NCBI RefSeq assembly: GCF_900100945.1
Contig: NZ_FNCG01000009.1
Coordinates: 124,001-188,000, forward strand
Origin: Mucilaginibacter gossypii
Lineage (GTDB): Bacteria; Bacteroidota; Bacteroidia; Sphingobacteriales; Sphingobacteriaceae
Direction: 5' to 3'
Length of the DNA stretch: 64,000 nt
This document shows, piece by piece, positions 54,429 through 63,749 of the stretch. Below the pieces are notes generated by a model. That model searched no databases, was not told the DNA's origin, and worked only from the letters and a program-made list of their open reading frames with translations. The first letter of the stretch is position 1. Every line of letters begins with the position of its first letter. Made by a program: the position numbers and the translations under genes.

Positions 54429-54452
54429 CCCCATAATTTAATACAAATCATT

Positions 54453-55142
54453 ATGAAAAAGATTTTCTTTACTACTTTGATCTTATTTTTATTAAGCGGG
54501 ATAACCGCTTTCGCTCAGCAAAAAAATGAATGGGATATCCGCCTCAGGGCAATTGGGGTTATCCCCCAGGAAAGTGCGACGATAGGCGTTATCGGCGGAG
54601 ACATAAACATTTCCAATACTGTTGTTCCCGAGCTCGATTTTACCTACTTTTTTGCCAAAAACTTTTCTGCAGAATTAATCCTGGCGACAACAAAGCACCA
54701 GGTAAAAACAAAAGGATCCAACCTGAGTGCTATTGGTGCCGGCTCTTCGGCCGATGTTGATCTCGGTAAAGTATGGTTGCTTCCGCCTACGCTTACTTTG
54801 CAATACCATTTGCCCACAGGTACCCTTTTTAAACCCTATATCGGCGCGGGGCTTAACTACACTATTTTTTACAATGCCGATAAAGGTTCAACCGTAGGCG
54901 GCATTGATTACAACAACAGTTTTGCTTTTGCAACTCAGTTGGGTGCTGATTTCGATATCAGTAAAAAAGTATTCTTGAATATTGATCTGAAGAAAATATT
55001 TCTCTCTACCGATGTAAAGGTTGATGCATCCAATTTAACGCCTGCGGGCAAACCCGAACTTGCGCCGGTTTTGAAAAACATACCGGCCGATGTAAAAATC
55101 AGGCCCTGGATAATCGGCGTAGGTATGGGTTACCGTTTTTAA
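54453..55142 (+). CDS. ompW: OmpW-family outer-membrane protein
   Basis: 229 residues from ATG 54453, chosen because it opens a clean signal peptide (MKKIFFTTLILFLLSGITAF, then AQ). The frame open from 54213 spans the terminator and the FNR box and is not credible. An 8-stranded barrel follows: WDIRLRAIGVIPQ, PELDFTYFFAKNFSAELI, LPPTLTLQYHLPTG and FKPYIGAGLNYTIFY, ending GVGMGYRF with terminal Phe. OmpW in E. coli is also FNR-controlled. Confidence 0.9.
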   Translation: MKKIFFTTLILFLLSGITAFAQQKNEWDIRLRAIGVIPQESATIGVIGGDINISNTVVPELDFTYFFAKNFSAELILATTKHQVKTKGSNLSAIGAGSSADVDLGKVWLLPPTLTLQYHLPTGTLFKPYIGAGLNYTIFYNADKGSTVGGIDYNNSFAFATQLGADFDISKKVFLNIDLKKIFLSTDVKVDASNLTPAGKPELAPVLKNIPADVKIRPWIIGVGMGYRF

Positions 55143-55250
55143 TCCACTTGCTGCAAAAACGCCCCGTGGAAACCTGGAGTACGAAGACTGCACCCAATCA
55201 GGAAAAAAATACGATTTCACGAAGTTAAGAGCAGAACAAGCGTGTCAATG

Positions 55251-55454
55251 TTATATCGCCCAGTCATCGCTGTCTGTTTTGTTTATACGAAAAAGAATGC
55301 CCGATATCCAAAGCAAGGCGCCGGTGAGCAATAATTTCTGATTCATTTCGGGCAAGCGGTGACCTGGGCTGGTTAAACATAAAAACAATTCTGTCAATAA
55401 CACCAGTATCGTGAGCATGCCGATGAGCATTTCACTCCATTGTTGCCTGTCCAT
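55251..55454 (-). CDS. small membrane protein, unknown
   Basis: 67 residues from ATG 55454 (frame open to 55502). Two hydrophobic spans (EMLIGMLTILVLLTELFLCL and KLLLTGALLWISGILF) and an acidic end (NKTDSDDWAI). No family recognised. It overlaps the 3' end of the upstream 104-residue gene by about 23 bp, so the two are probably co-transcribed. Confidence 0.5.
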   Translation of the reverse strand: MDRQQWSEMLIGMLTILVLLTELFLCLTSPGHRLPEMNQKLLLTGALLWISGILFRINKTDSDDWAI

Positions 55455-55746
55455 ATCCGTTAAATTCTGTGAGGTTTTTCTGCCGGAAGATACCCCGGAC
55501 AATCAATTTGATAGTGCAGGTTAGCTCCTCAAGTGTACAGGATATCGACTTGATTTTTACCGGGATTTCATCCGTCGTTTCCATCAGGTCGATATGCAGT
55601 AAATCAGAGCTCAAAGGTTCCCTACCCTTAAAGTTGTCAAAAAGCAGGTCGGCGAAATTTCGGTCATTACCTAAAAAATACTGTCCATAACTATCAAATC
55701 CTGCCGGTGTTCTAACGCTCAGCAAAATATAAAACCCGAGTTCCAT
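55432..55746 (-). CDS. hypothetical protein, 104 residues
   Basis: Starts at ATG 55746, just after the terminator that closes hsp20. Content: MELGFYILLSVRTPAGFDSY, FLGNDRNFADLLFDNFKG, DLLHIDLMETTDEIPVKI and a strand-rich end. No signal, no membrane span, not recognised. A cytosolic small alpha/beta protein. Confidence 0.5.
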   Translation of the reverse strand: MELGFYILLSVRTPAGFDSYGQYFLGNDRNFADLLFDNFKGREPLSSDLLHIDLMETTDEIPVKIKSISCTLEELTCTIKLIVRGIFRQKNLTEFNGYGQATME

Positions 55747-55759
55747 AGCTATAAATTAA

Positions 55760-55785
55760 GAGGCTCCTGCTTTAACAGGAGCCTC
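55760..55785 (-). terminator. terminator after hsp20
   Basis: Perfect 10-bp stem (55760-55769 with 55776-55785), 6-nt loop, 20 bp past the hsp20 stop on the reverse strand. Confidence 0.75.
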
Positions 55786-55804
55786 ATTTAAAAAACTATC
55801 CCAC

Positions 55805-56248
55805 TTATTTAATGTCAATTTGCCTGCGTATAGCCTTAGCTTCTTCGCGTTTAGCAATATCGATCTTCAGGACGCCGTCTGTATAAGACGCCTCAATATT
55901 TTCGGCGTTGGCGCTGTCGGGCAACGTAAACGAACGTACAAATGAACTGTAACTATACTCACGTTTACTGTAATTTTTTTGAACGTCGCTGCTTTCGTTT
56001 TGTCGTTCTACCGAAATGTGCAGCACATTGCGATCAAGGTTAATCTTGAAATCTTCTTTTTTCAGGCCGGGCGCAGCCAGTTCAACATGATAATGATCCT
56101 CGGTTTCGCTGATGTTAGCTGCGGGAACGCGCGCTACCAAGCGGTCATTGAAAAAAGAATCGTTTAAGATTGATTCAAAAACATCATTAAATGACGGTAA
56201 TAACGAACTGTTATTCTTTTTGTCGGCATTAAATTTAACCAATGTCAT
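55805..56248 (-). CDS. Hsp20/alpha-crystallin small heat-shock protein
   Basis: 147 residues. Alpha-crystallin domain about 40-147: ISETEDHYHVELAAPGLKKEDFKI (here HVELAAPGLKKEDF), DRNVLHISVERQ, FTLPDSANAENIEASYTDGVLKI and the closing VLKIDIAKREEAK. ATP-independent chaperone of the cytosol. A full -7 match (TAGCTTTG, 56320-56313 on the reverse strand) lies 65 bp upstream of the ATG, without an FNR-type box at the island's usual distance. Confidence 0.93.
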   Translation of the reverse strand: MTLVKFNADKKNNSSLLPSFNDVFESILNDSFFNDRLVARVPAANISETEDHYHVELAAPGLKKEDFKINLDRNVLHISVERQNESSDVQKNYSKREYSYSSFVRSFTLPDSANAENIEASYTDGVLKIDIAKREEAKAIRRQIDIK

Positions 56249-56312
56249 AGGTCTTCCTCCTTAAATAAATTAATGATTAAAACTTATATTAATTAAACCG
56301 GTTCATTTAATT

Positions 56313-56320
56313 CAAAGCTA
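56313..56320 (-). promoter_or_regulatory. -7 element of hsp20
   Basis: TAGCTTTG on the reverse strand, perfect TAnnTTTG. The rest of 56321-56832 (about 510 bp) holds no gene; a possible -7 for the cupin gene is TAGTTTTA at 56803-56810. Confidence 0.5.
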
Positions 56321-56832
56321 ATGCCAGTAGAGTAAACACTTGAGATCACTGAAAAAATTTCACAAAAAATGCTTTTTTTTCAGTTCGACCTGACAAATAT
56401 TCAATATACCATTGCTTTTAACATTAGCATTAAAGCAAAGCAACAATGGTTGATATTTTCACGACGTATGCCGCTTTGTTTAAGCTAAAAAGCATTGATA
56501 GAATTGCGGTAAATTAAAATTCTCTTCGTTCTTTGGACTTAAAACAATAGCTATTTTATTTTGGTTTAAACATTACGCAGCATGCCTGCTTTCGCACTCA
56601 TCTTTTGAGGAACAGCATCGATTCCCGAAAATATTATCTATCCTGGTCGAAACATTGTTAAAAACCTGTCAGTACATAAAACTGGCTTGCACAACAAAAT
56701 CCGGGTTCAAAAAACGGCTATTTCGGTATAGCGAATGTCTGCATGAACGATGATTTAGTCCGGTTCATTGATATGGCAATTGCTAAAGGATGGGTGAGGC
56801 TGTAGTTTTACTAAAAATTAAAACCAAAAGCT

Positions 56833-57243
56833 ATGAAAACTAACAAAAACAAACTGGCTACCGCCATTATTATCGCAGTTCTTGCAGTACTTACACTTCC
56901 ATCATCTGTCCTGGCTCAGCAAACCGTAGCAGGCCGCACAGAGTTACAGCGACATGACCTTAGTATTCCCGGCCGTGAAATGGTACAGGTACGCGTAGAT
57001 GTTGAAAAAGGAATGTCATTCCCGCAGCATACACATTTCGGCGAAGAAATTATTTATGTACTTGGTGGGTTACTGGAATACCAGGTAGCAGGCCAACAAC
57101 CGGTGACGCTTAAAGCCGGCGACGTTTTATTTATCCCTTACGGAACCGTGCATTCGGTGAAAAATGTAGGAACCACCAAAGCGAGTGAGCTTGCTACCTA
57201 TATTGTTGAAAAAGATAAACCACTTGTTACACTGATCAAGTAA
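56833..57243 (+). CDS. secreted cupin-domain protein
   Basis: 136 residues. Signal peptide (ending SVLAQQ), then a single cupin: SFPQHTHFGEEIIYVLGGLLEYQ carries the first motif (HTHFGEE) and GDVLFIPYGTVHSVKN the second (His). The ligands His, His, Glu, His for a metal ion are present. Function unknown; exported single cupins are often small-molecule dioxygenase- or isomerase-like. Confidence 0.82.
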   Translation: MKTNKNKLATAIIIAVLAVLTLPSSVLAQQTVAGRTELQRHDLSIPGREMVQVRVDVEKGMSFPQHTHFGEEIIYVLGGLLEYQVAGQQPVTLKAGDVLFIPYGTVHSVKNVGTTKASELATYIVEKDKPLVTLIK

Positions 57244-57255
57244 GGTTCATTATAG

Positions 57256-57311
57256 ATTTTGGAAGTATCGATCCCCAACTTAATAATCATTGCGATCAAT
57301 ACTTCCAAAAT
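57256..57311. terminator. inverted repeat between convergent cupin and GH78 genes
   Basis: 13-bp perfect arms (57256-57268, 57299-57311), extendable to 18 bp with one mismatch, 20-30 nt loop. Placed right between two convergent stops, so it likely ends both. Confidence 0.65.
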
Positions 57312-57327
57312 TGCTTCGGGCATAGCT

Positions 57328-60300
57328 TTATAAGCTTGATGTAAACCGGTAAGCTCCCGGCATCAAGCGATAAATTGCTTTGTTTCCTTCAAACCCGATA
57401 AAGCTGATACCCTTTGCCCCTGCCACAGGCTTACCACCTTCAGTTATGCCTTTAACAGTAACTGCCGGAAGAAACAATGTAGCTGAGGTATTCGCCGGAA
57501 CAGTTGCATCATAGGTCAATGTTTTACCGCTTACGGACCAGCTACTGTTTATCCGTCCATAAGGTGAATCATAAGATCCTTTAGCCCAGGTCATCTCCCC
57601 GGTGGGGTCGGGCTCAGGCTGCAAAATAAATTTCTTAAAACCAGGTTCATCACGCTGAATCCCGATAGAATAAGCAATCATCCATTGACCAACAGCACCA
57701 AATGAATAGTGGTTAAAAGAGTTCATGCTGTTATTACCGCCAAAGCCGTTTTCTACAGTATATCCGTTCAGCCTTTCCCAAATAGTTGTAGCGCCCTGGT
57801 CAATAGCATACAGCCATGACGGATAATGCTCGTTCTGCAACATTTTATAAGCAAGGCCCGAGTGCCCGTTATCTGAAAGAGCTTTACTGATCGCGCCCGT
57901 ACCTACAAATCCGGTCATAAGAGAATAAGCAGGGCGGACAATCCCCTGGTCATCTTTATTCTCGTGTTCAACGGCAGCCTCAAGGTTCTTTGCCATATAA
58001 CTGATATTTTCGTTGCTAAATACGCCAAGTGCCAAACCTGTTGCGTAGGCCGTTTGCGTATCCGAAACTTTAAACTCTTTTTTGCCGGGCTCGCCAAACA
58101 TCCCACCACCAACAACACCTACGGCTTTTTTATCAGCGTTAACAAATGTTTTGTTGAAGAAGGCTTTTCGCTCTTCATATTTTTTCCTGAATTTCTCAGC
58201 ATCATCTTTCTTTCCTAAAATAGCGGCCACCTTTGTCATAATGCCCAAATCATAAACATGATAAGCTGTAACCGGGAAAGCAGTACCAAGCTGCATATAT
58301 TGTGGTCCAAGCCAGTCGCCCAGCACACCATCCGTACTGAAGCCGGTTTTAGGATCAATAGTTGAGTCGATGTAATCCATATACCTGCACATGGCATCAT
58401 AATGTTCGGCAAGTAATGATACATCATTATATTGCTGGTAAGTTTCCCAGGCCACGGTGATGCCTGCACTCCCCCAGATCACACCACCAAAGCCACCGCC
58501 AACTGGTGCTATATCGGTAAATCGCCCTTGCTCAGTTTGCAAATCACGCATGGCCAGCATATGCCTGCGCAGAAACTGATCGGCATTGGATACATAAGTT
58601 GCAGTACGCGAAAAAATACTGATATCGCCCGACCAGCCCATCCGCTCATTCCTTTGCGGGCAATCGGTTGGTATAGTAAGGAAGTTATCGATGTTTGACC
58701 ACGTTAGGTTGGACCATAGTTTGTTCACCTTTGGATTAGAGGTAGTGTAATTTGCAGTGAGTTTTTTTACGGAACTTATAACCAGGCCCTGTACATCCTC
58801 TAACGGCAGCGGCTTGTCAATGCCGGTAATTTCGATATATTGATAACCATGCGATGTAAAATGCGGTTGGATCACCTGATCGCCATCCTTCATGATATAA
58901 AGATCCTGACTCAGCGCTGCGCGGTAATTTTCGGTCATAATCATACCGACATTTTTACCAGACTCCTTCAGGTTTGGATACAGGATTTCGGCATAACGCA
59001 AGGTCAGTTTTTTTCCAGAGATACCATTTTTGATGCTGATCTTGGGCACACCTACAAAATTCTGTCCCATGTCATATACATAAACACCTTTTCTAACTTC
59101 CCTCACTCCTTTAGCAGTAAGGGTTTTATAAATTCCTGCCGATGTTCCGATCTGCCCGATCATCGAAATATGATCAAAATCCAGCGGGATCTTTTTCCCG
59201 AAATAGTCAACGTCATCCCCCATATATGTTGTTCCTTTTAGAGATACTTCCTGCGCCTTTTGCCAGTTATGATCATCATAAGCTACCGTGTTCCAGTCTT
59301 TAACTGCAACTTCCTTTGTGGCATCGTCAACCTCGCCCATATCCAGGCTGCTGTAAACAACAGGACCATCGTTAAAATATTTCCAGTTTTTGTTATTGGT
59401 TTTGATCACCTCCTGCGAACCATCAGTATAAGTAATAACCAGCTTAGCTAACAAGGATTGCCTGTCGCCAAAATGGTTCCAGACCGAGCCGTAGCTCAAC
59501 AAACCGCTCCACCAGCCTTCGCCGAGCATAGCACCAATAGCGTTTTTCCCTTTACTTACCATACCGGTTACATCGTAGGTTTGATAAAGATGAGTTTTGT
59601 TATATTGTGTAAGGCCGGGGTTGTAATAATCGTTACCCACCCGTTTACCGTTAAGATAGATTTCATAAATCCCCCTTGCCGTTACATAAAGCCTTGCCTG
59701 CGAAATACCTTTATCGGCATTAAAAACCGAGCGCAGCATAGGCATAGCGTTATGACTGGGATCGGCAAGGATAAATGCGCCCGCACTTCCGCCGTCTACC
59801 TCATATTTCCCATCTTTTATAACTAAACCGGATGAAGGAGTAATAACAGCTTCTTTAAAAATCCCTTTGTAATTATTTTCTTCGGGCTTTTCGCTGAATA
59901 AATTGTTGCGCGGCGACCTGAAATTGGAAACCGTCAGCTCAGAAAATTCGGCTTTCTGACCTTTATCTACAGAAAAACCTATCTCTCCAAGCATTCCAAA
60001 AGAGATTACATCACGGCGGCCAAGCGGATTAAGTGTTATCACGGCGTCGCGGTTTGCAGGCACAGGCTGGGCTATAGCAGTTGCATCTTTCTCATCGGCT
60101 AAAAATGTTTTATTATCATCAACAGTGAATGTAAGTGTACCAAGCTCATTATTGATCAATATGGAGTGTTGTTTGTTCTTATTACCGTTGCCAATCAGGT
60201 CGGTTTTTATTGGGAAGCTTTTAAATACTTTATCCAATGTATCTTTTTCCGAATACCCTGCTCTGTATACGTTGATCCGTGCATTGCCTCCCTGATCCAG

Positions 60301-60966
60301 CCCTGAAATATCCACCTCTACTTTAAAATAAGATTGGTTCTTTTTATTGGCAAGCTGAAAAATATTCCTGTTACTGTTCATCAGCCGTGGGTCATTAGCG
60401 GCAAAAATCAGGCTTGCCCTGGAGCTCCCCGGAGCGATAGCCACTTTATATTTCAGGTTATACAGCGGCAGGTAATGTGCATAAAGCACCAGGTCATTAT
60501 CTCCTCCCCCTATCCATTGCGCGCCATCCCATGCCGACATTCCCGTGTCCATGAGCCCCGTTTCAAACCAGGAGCCCGAGGAAGAAACACCGCCTGCCTG
60601 ATCCCAAACAGTTACCGTCCAGCTATAGCGGGTTGCGGCTTTAAGCGGCGAGCCTGCGTAAACCACAGCTAAGGCTGTTCCGCTTTTTATTCTGGTGCTA
60701 TTCCATACCACTTTTCCCTGTGCATCTTTTACGATGATCTGATAAGCAACCTGGTTATAGCCTCTCGATCCTTCAGGGGCCAGCATTTGCCAGCTAAACC
60801 GGGGCAGTTTAACATCAATCCCAATAGGATGGTCAGTATATTCCACCTGCAGGTTAACTATCCGGGTCCCTTTTACAGCACCGTAAAGGTTAATTTGTAT
60901 AAATGAAAATAACAGTAATAAAATCAGGATAGCCGGTTTAACTATCGGGGCAGGATTTTTTGTCAT
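57328..60966 (-). CDS. GH78 alpha-L-rhamnosidase, secreted
   Basis: 1212 residues, long for the family because of an extra beta-sandwich insert at about 150-400. Signal sequence (1-29), Ig-like N domain (VEYTDHPIGIDVKLPRFSWQ region), rhamnosidase beta-sandwich (ARLYVTARGIYEIYLNGKRVG region), (alpha/alpha)6 barrel with the acid Glu in TDCPQRNERMGWSGD (about 772) and general base Glu in TTIWERLNGYT (about 1065), and a C-terminal beta domain. It removes terminal alpha-L-rhamnose from pectic or flavonoid glycosides. Stand-alone gene. Confidence 0.93.
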   Translation of the reverse strand: MTKNPAPIVKPAILILLLLFSFIQINLYGAVKGTRIVNLQVEYTDHPIGIDVKLPRFSWQMLAPEGSRGYNQVAYQIIVKDAQGKVVWNSTRIKSGTALAVVYAGSPLKAATRYSWTVTVWDQAGGVSSSGSWFETGLMDTGMSAWDGAQWIGGGDNDLVLYAHYLPLYNLKYKVAIAPGSSRASLIFAANDPRLMNSNRNIFQLANKKNQSYFKVEVDISGLDQGGNARINVYRAGYSEKDTLDKVFKSFPIKTDLIGNGNKNKQHSILINNELGTLTFTVDDNKTFLADEKDATAIAQPVPANRDAVITLNPLGRRDVISFGMLGEIGFSVDKGQKAEFSELTVSNFRSPRNNLFSEKPEENNYKGIFKEAVITPSSGLVIKDGKYEVDGGSAGAFILADPSHNAMPMLRSVFNADKGISQARLYVTARGIYEIYLNGKRVGNDYYNPGLTQYNKTHLYQTYDVTGMVSKGKNAIGAMLGEGWWSGLLSYGSVWNHFGDRQSLLAKLVITYTDGSQEVIKTNNKNWKYFNDGPVVYSSLDMGEVDDATKEVAVKDWNTVAYDDHNWQKAQEVSLKGTTYMGDDVDYFGKKIPLDFDHISMIGQIGTSAGIYKTLTAKGVREVRKGVYVYDMGQNFVGVPKISIKNGISGKKLTLRYAEILYPNLKESGKNVGMIMTENYRAALSQDLYIMKDGDQVIQPHFTSHGYQYIEITGIDKPLPLEDVQGLVISSVKKLTANYTTSNPKVNKLWSNLTWSNIDNFLTIPTDCPQRNERMGWSGDISIFSRTATYVSNADQFLRRHMLAMRDLQTEQGRFTDIAPVGGGFGGVIWGSAGITVAWETYQQYNDVSLLAEHYDAMCRYMDYIDSTIDPKTGFSTDGVLGDWLGPQYMQLGTAFPVTAYHVYDLGIMTKVAAILGKKDDAEKFRKKYEERKAFFNKTFVNADKKAVGVVGGGMFGEPGKKEFKVSDTQTAYATGLALGVFSNENISYMAKNLEAAVEHENKDDQGIVRPAYSLMTGFVGTGAISKALSDNGHSGLAYKMLQNEHYPSWLYAIDQGATTIWERLNGYTVENGFGGNNSMNSFNHYSFGAVGQWMIAYSIGIQRDEPGFKKFILQPEPDPTGEMTWAKGSYDSPYGRINSSWSVSGKTLTYDATVPANTSATLFLPAVTVKGITEGGKPVAGAKGISFIGFEGNKAIYRLMPGAYRFTSSL

Positions 60967-61114
60967 AATTGGGTTTACAGTAAAAATAATTGGTACAGCA
61001 ATATGCTAATAAAATGATACTTAACTGTCCCTTACTTACCCCTTTGATTGTAAATACTTTTTTATACGACTAAAAGCAGAATACGAAGCCTAAAGCTAAT
61101 AAATTATCACGGCA

Positions 61115-62191
61115 TCAACGCCTCACCGCCCAGGCCAAACCATCAGCCCCGCGAATATCAATATGCCCGGCCACTTCTAATTTATTGAGATCGATCACTG
61201 CCACATAATTATCGCCGGTGCAGCCTATGAATGCACGTGATCCGTCATCATCAACCAGGATGCCGGCCGCGCCATGCCCTGTATTTATACGTTTCAACTC
61301 CTGGTGCGATACTGCATCAAAAATAAACAGGTCGCCAGTGCGGAGGCTCGTAACCAGAATACGTTTACCATCCGGCGTGAACTTAAGTCGGTTGGCACCC
61401 GTTACCTTTGCATCAATTGTGGCAGTTACCTTTTTGGTCGCGATATTGATGATCGAAATATTGCCATCCTCAGCACCTGCAGTCCATAATTCGCGCCCAT
61501 TGGGTGATAGATCAAAGCCCTCAGAACCTTTAGCTACCGGGATAACAGTTTGCACCCAGTCATGGCGTGCCGGAGGTGCAAAACCGCCCGGAGGCCCCGT
61601 TGGCTTCAGCAAACTATCCTCCAAAATGCTTACCGTTGCTGAAGATACATTTGTGGTGAACACCTTTTTCCCATCATCGGTTACATAGATCATGTGCGTT
61701 CTATCCTGGCCTGTTCCCATGGCCCAGTCAAATTTGCCGGTTGCAGGATCATAGCGGCCAACAGCTTTAGCGCCTTCGGCCGAGAACCAAACTTTTCCTC
61801 CTGCAAATGTGAGTCCATGCGGCCCCATCAATGGTTTGGTATCAATGGCGGGCAGCGCTTTTTGCGCCACAAGATCAATTACGCTCAGCTCGTGCAGGCT
61901 TCCTCCACCGTAGATGGAAACATAAGCCGTCTTTCCATCGGCTGAGGCAATAACTTCATGAGGATCGGAACCCACGGGCACGCGTGCAATAACCTTTAAA
62001 GTCAGCGGGTTGATGATCGCCAAATTATGATCGCTTTTTGAAAGTGCAAGTAAAACCCGTGAGGGTGTGGCCTGCGCTGAACATTTGTTTGAAATAAAAA
62101 CCATCGGAATCCATAATATGCTTACGACGAGTAATTTGACCATGTCAAATCTCATCGCTTTAAAATTGGGGGCGAATGCTGTTTTATTCAT
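61115..62191 (-). CDS. YncE-like seven-bladed beta-propeller protein, exported
   Basis: 358 residues from the longest start. ATG 62155 or 62143 would give a more compact signal peptide (MVKLLVVSILWIPMVF, ending SAQ). Repeats of the type NLAIINPLTLKVIARVPVG, GSDPHEVIASADGKTAYVS and RLKFTPDGKRILVTSLRTGDLFIFD fit a YVTN/YncE propeller. Such proteins bind ligands or DNA in the periplasm, and no enzyme motif is seen. Separate from neighbours by about 150-210 bp on both sides. Confidence 0.8.
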   Translation of the reverse strand: MNKTAFAPNFKAMRFDMVKLLVVSILWIPMVFISNKCSAQATPSRVLLALSKSDHNLAIINPLTLKVIARVPVGSDPHEVIASADGKTAYVSIYGGGSLHELSVIDLVAQKALPAIDTKPLMGPHGLTFAGGKVWFSAEGAKAVGRYDPATGKFDWAMGTGQDRTHMIYVTDDGKKVFTTNVSSATVSILEDSLLKPTGPPGGFAPPARHDWVQTVIPVAKGSEGFDLSPNGRELWTAGAEDGNISIINIATKKVTATIDAKVTGANRLKFTPDGKRILVTSLRTGDLFIFDAVSHQELKRINTGHGAAGILVDDDGSRAFIGCTGDNYVAVIDLNKLEVAGHIDIRGADGLAWAVRR

Positions 62192-62403
62192 GCGGTTTAC
62201 TAATTGAAGGGCGGTTTATAAGTCGTTTAAAAGTAACGAAGCCGATCATTAAGAGTGATCTCTCCTTAAAACAAATATACTGATCCCGGCTTTGCTATCT
62301 CCGCCAGTGGCAAACAAATCGACGAAGACCAGATTGTTACCCATCGCGGTTTGTTTTTAAAAGATTAACCATAGTAAAAACAAAATTTCTGGTAACATTA
62401 TTA

Positions 62404-63051
62404 TCAACCGGCATTGATTTTATGCATCACATAATTAACGATCACATCACAACGAGTAAGGTTAAATTCCAGAAGTTCTCCGGGCTGCCAATAACTATTT
62501 AACTCGGTGCGTAACATTTCTTTGGCCCGGTTCAATCTTATTTTAACATTAGACTCCCCTATTTCCAGCGCTTCCATTGTTTCATTAGTGGTCATTCCCT
62601 GTATCTCCCTCATTACAAATACCAACCTGTATTTTTCGGGGAGCGTTAATACCGCCTTTTCTAAAATAGCTTTTAATTCTTTGTTCATAAGATTATCTAA
62701 AGGTGTTTCAGGTTGGTGATCAATGCGAATATGTTCGGTAAGTGTTTTTTCTAATTGAGCTTTCCTCTTTTTGTGCAACAGGCTCTCGTTAATCAGGATC
62801 CGGATTAGCCAAGTGCTAAAACTCGATTGATGTTTGAAATTAGACAACTGGCGATAGGCGTTCAGGTAGGCCGTTTGCATAATGTCTTCAGCCTCCTTAT
62901 CGTCGTTAATGATGGACATGCTGATCCTATACAATCTTTCGTTGAATTTGCGCATTAGTTTTTCGTACAAATGCTTTTCGCCATTAACTACTCGTTTTAC
63001 AATCTCCTCGTCACTGAAAGTATCTGTCATATGATCGGCAGGTGGGTTCAT
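62404..63051 (-). CDS. ECF sigma factor
   Basis: 215 residues (a start at 63030, MTDTFSDEE, is also possible). Region 2 about 30-95 (YEKLMRKFNERLYRISMSII, EAEDIMQTAYLNAYRQLSNF) and region 4 about 135-190 (LPEKYRLVFVMREIQGMTTNETMEALEI region, with NVKIRLNRAKEML). It carries an added C-terminal tail (FNLTRCDVIVNYVMHKI) seen in some stress-type ECF proteins. No anti-sigma gene is adjacent. It diverges from the DoxX-like gene across a 118-bp region with a perfect inverted repeat. Confidence 0.9.
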   Translation of the reverse strand: MNPPADHMTDTFSDEEIVKRVVNGEKHLYEKLMRKFNERLYRISMSIINDDKEAEDIMQTAYLNAYRQLSNFKHQSSFSTWLIRILINESLLHKKRKAQLEKTLTEHIRIDHQPETPLDNLMNKELKAILEKAVLTLPEKYRLVFVMREIQGMTTNETMEALEIGESNVKIRLNRAKEMLRTELNSYWQPGELLEFNLTRCDVIVNYVMHKINAG

Positions 63052-63086
63052 AAAATATGATTTATATAATAGAGCACTGTAAAGCT

Positions 63087-63128
63087 AAAGGGTTACAGAT
63101 TACCTCTAATTAAACTTTGTAACCCTTT
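63087..63128. promoter_or_regulatory. perfect inverted repeat between ECF sigma and DoxX genes
   Basis: AAAGGGTTACA (63087-63097) and TGTAACCCTTT (63118-63128), 20-bp spacer, arm centres 31 bp apart, i.e. three helical turns. It fits a dimeric operator controlling both divergent genes. Confidence 0.55.
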
Positions 63129-63169
63129 GTTCAAAGGCAATCTCTAATGGATATTAATTCAAAATAATC

Positions 63170-63541
63170 ATGGAAGATCAAACTAAAAACACTCAAACTC
63201 TTTTAAAGTTTACTTATGGTTTAGTGCCTGTTGTAGCGGGAGCCGACAAATTCACCAACCTATTGACTGATTGGTCACATTATCTCAATCCAACAATTAA
63301 AGCCATGCTTCCTTTTGGCGAACATGTATTTATGATGATTGTTGGCATAATTGAAATTGTGGCCGGAATATTAGTGCTTTTTAATCCTCAAAAAGGAGCT
63401 TATCTTGTTAGTGCCTGGTTAGTATTAATCGCACTTAGTTTATTGGCAAGCGGCAACTATTTAGATGTGGCTGTGCGTGATATTGTAATGGCCATCGGCG
63501 CCTTCTCATTAGCAAGACTATCTACTATAGCCAAAAATTAA
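63170..63541 (+). CDS. DoxX-like integral membrane protein
   Basis: 123 residues, four predicted spans (TYGLVPVVAGADKF, HVFMMIVGIIEIVAGILVLF, LVSAWLVLIALSLLASG and VAVRDIVMAIGAFSLARL). Short DoxX/DoxD-like protein with AGADKF near the first span. Role unknown; homologs are tied to redox stress. Paired with an ECF sigma gene on the other strand. Confidence 0.75.
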   Translation: MEDQTKNTQTLLKFTYGLVPVVAGADKFTNLLTDWSHYLNPTIKAMLPFGEHVFMMIVGIIEIVAGILVLFNPQKGAYLVSAWLVLIALSLLASGNYLDVAVRDIVMAIGAFSLARLSTIAKN

Positions 63542-63749
63542 TATCATAAGCACTTTACAATTACTGTGTTGTACAATTATTTATAACGGGCCATAAAGGA
63601 CATTACAATGCAAATCTGTCGGGTAAGACTTATATCCGACAGACTTATTTTTATGTTCACATTATTCAGTAAGGAGAACCATATTTCACATATTGCCAAT
63701 CCAGTACCTGCTTCATATATTTATACATGCGGTCTTGTAAAATCAACTT

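Noticed and set aside
54213..54452. 80-residue N-terminal extension of the OmpW-like protein
   Set aside because: It runs through the adhP terminator and the FNR box, and a perfect signal peptide starts at 54453.
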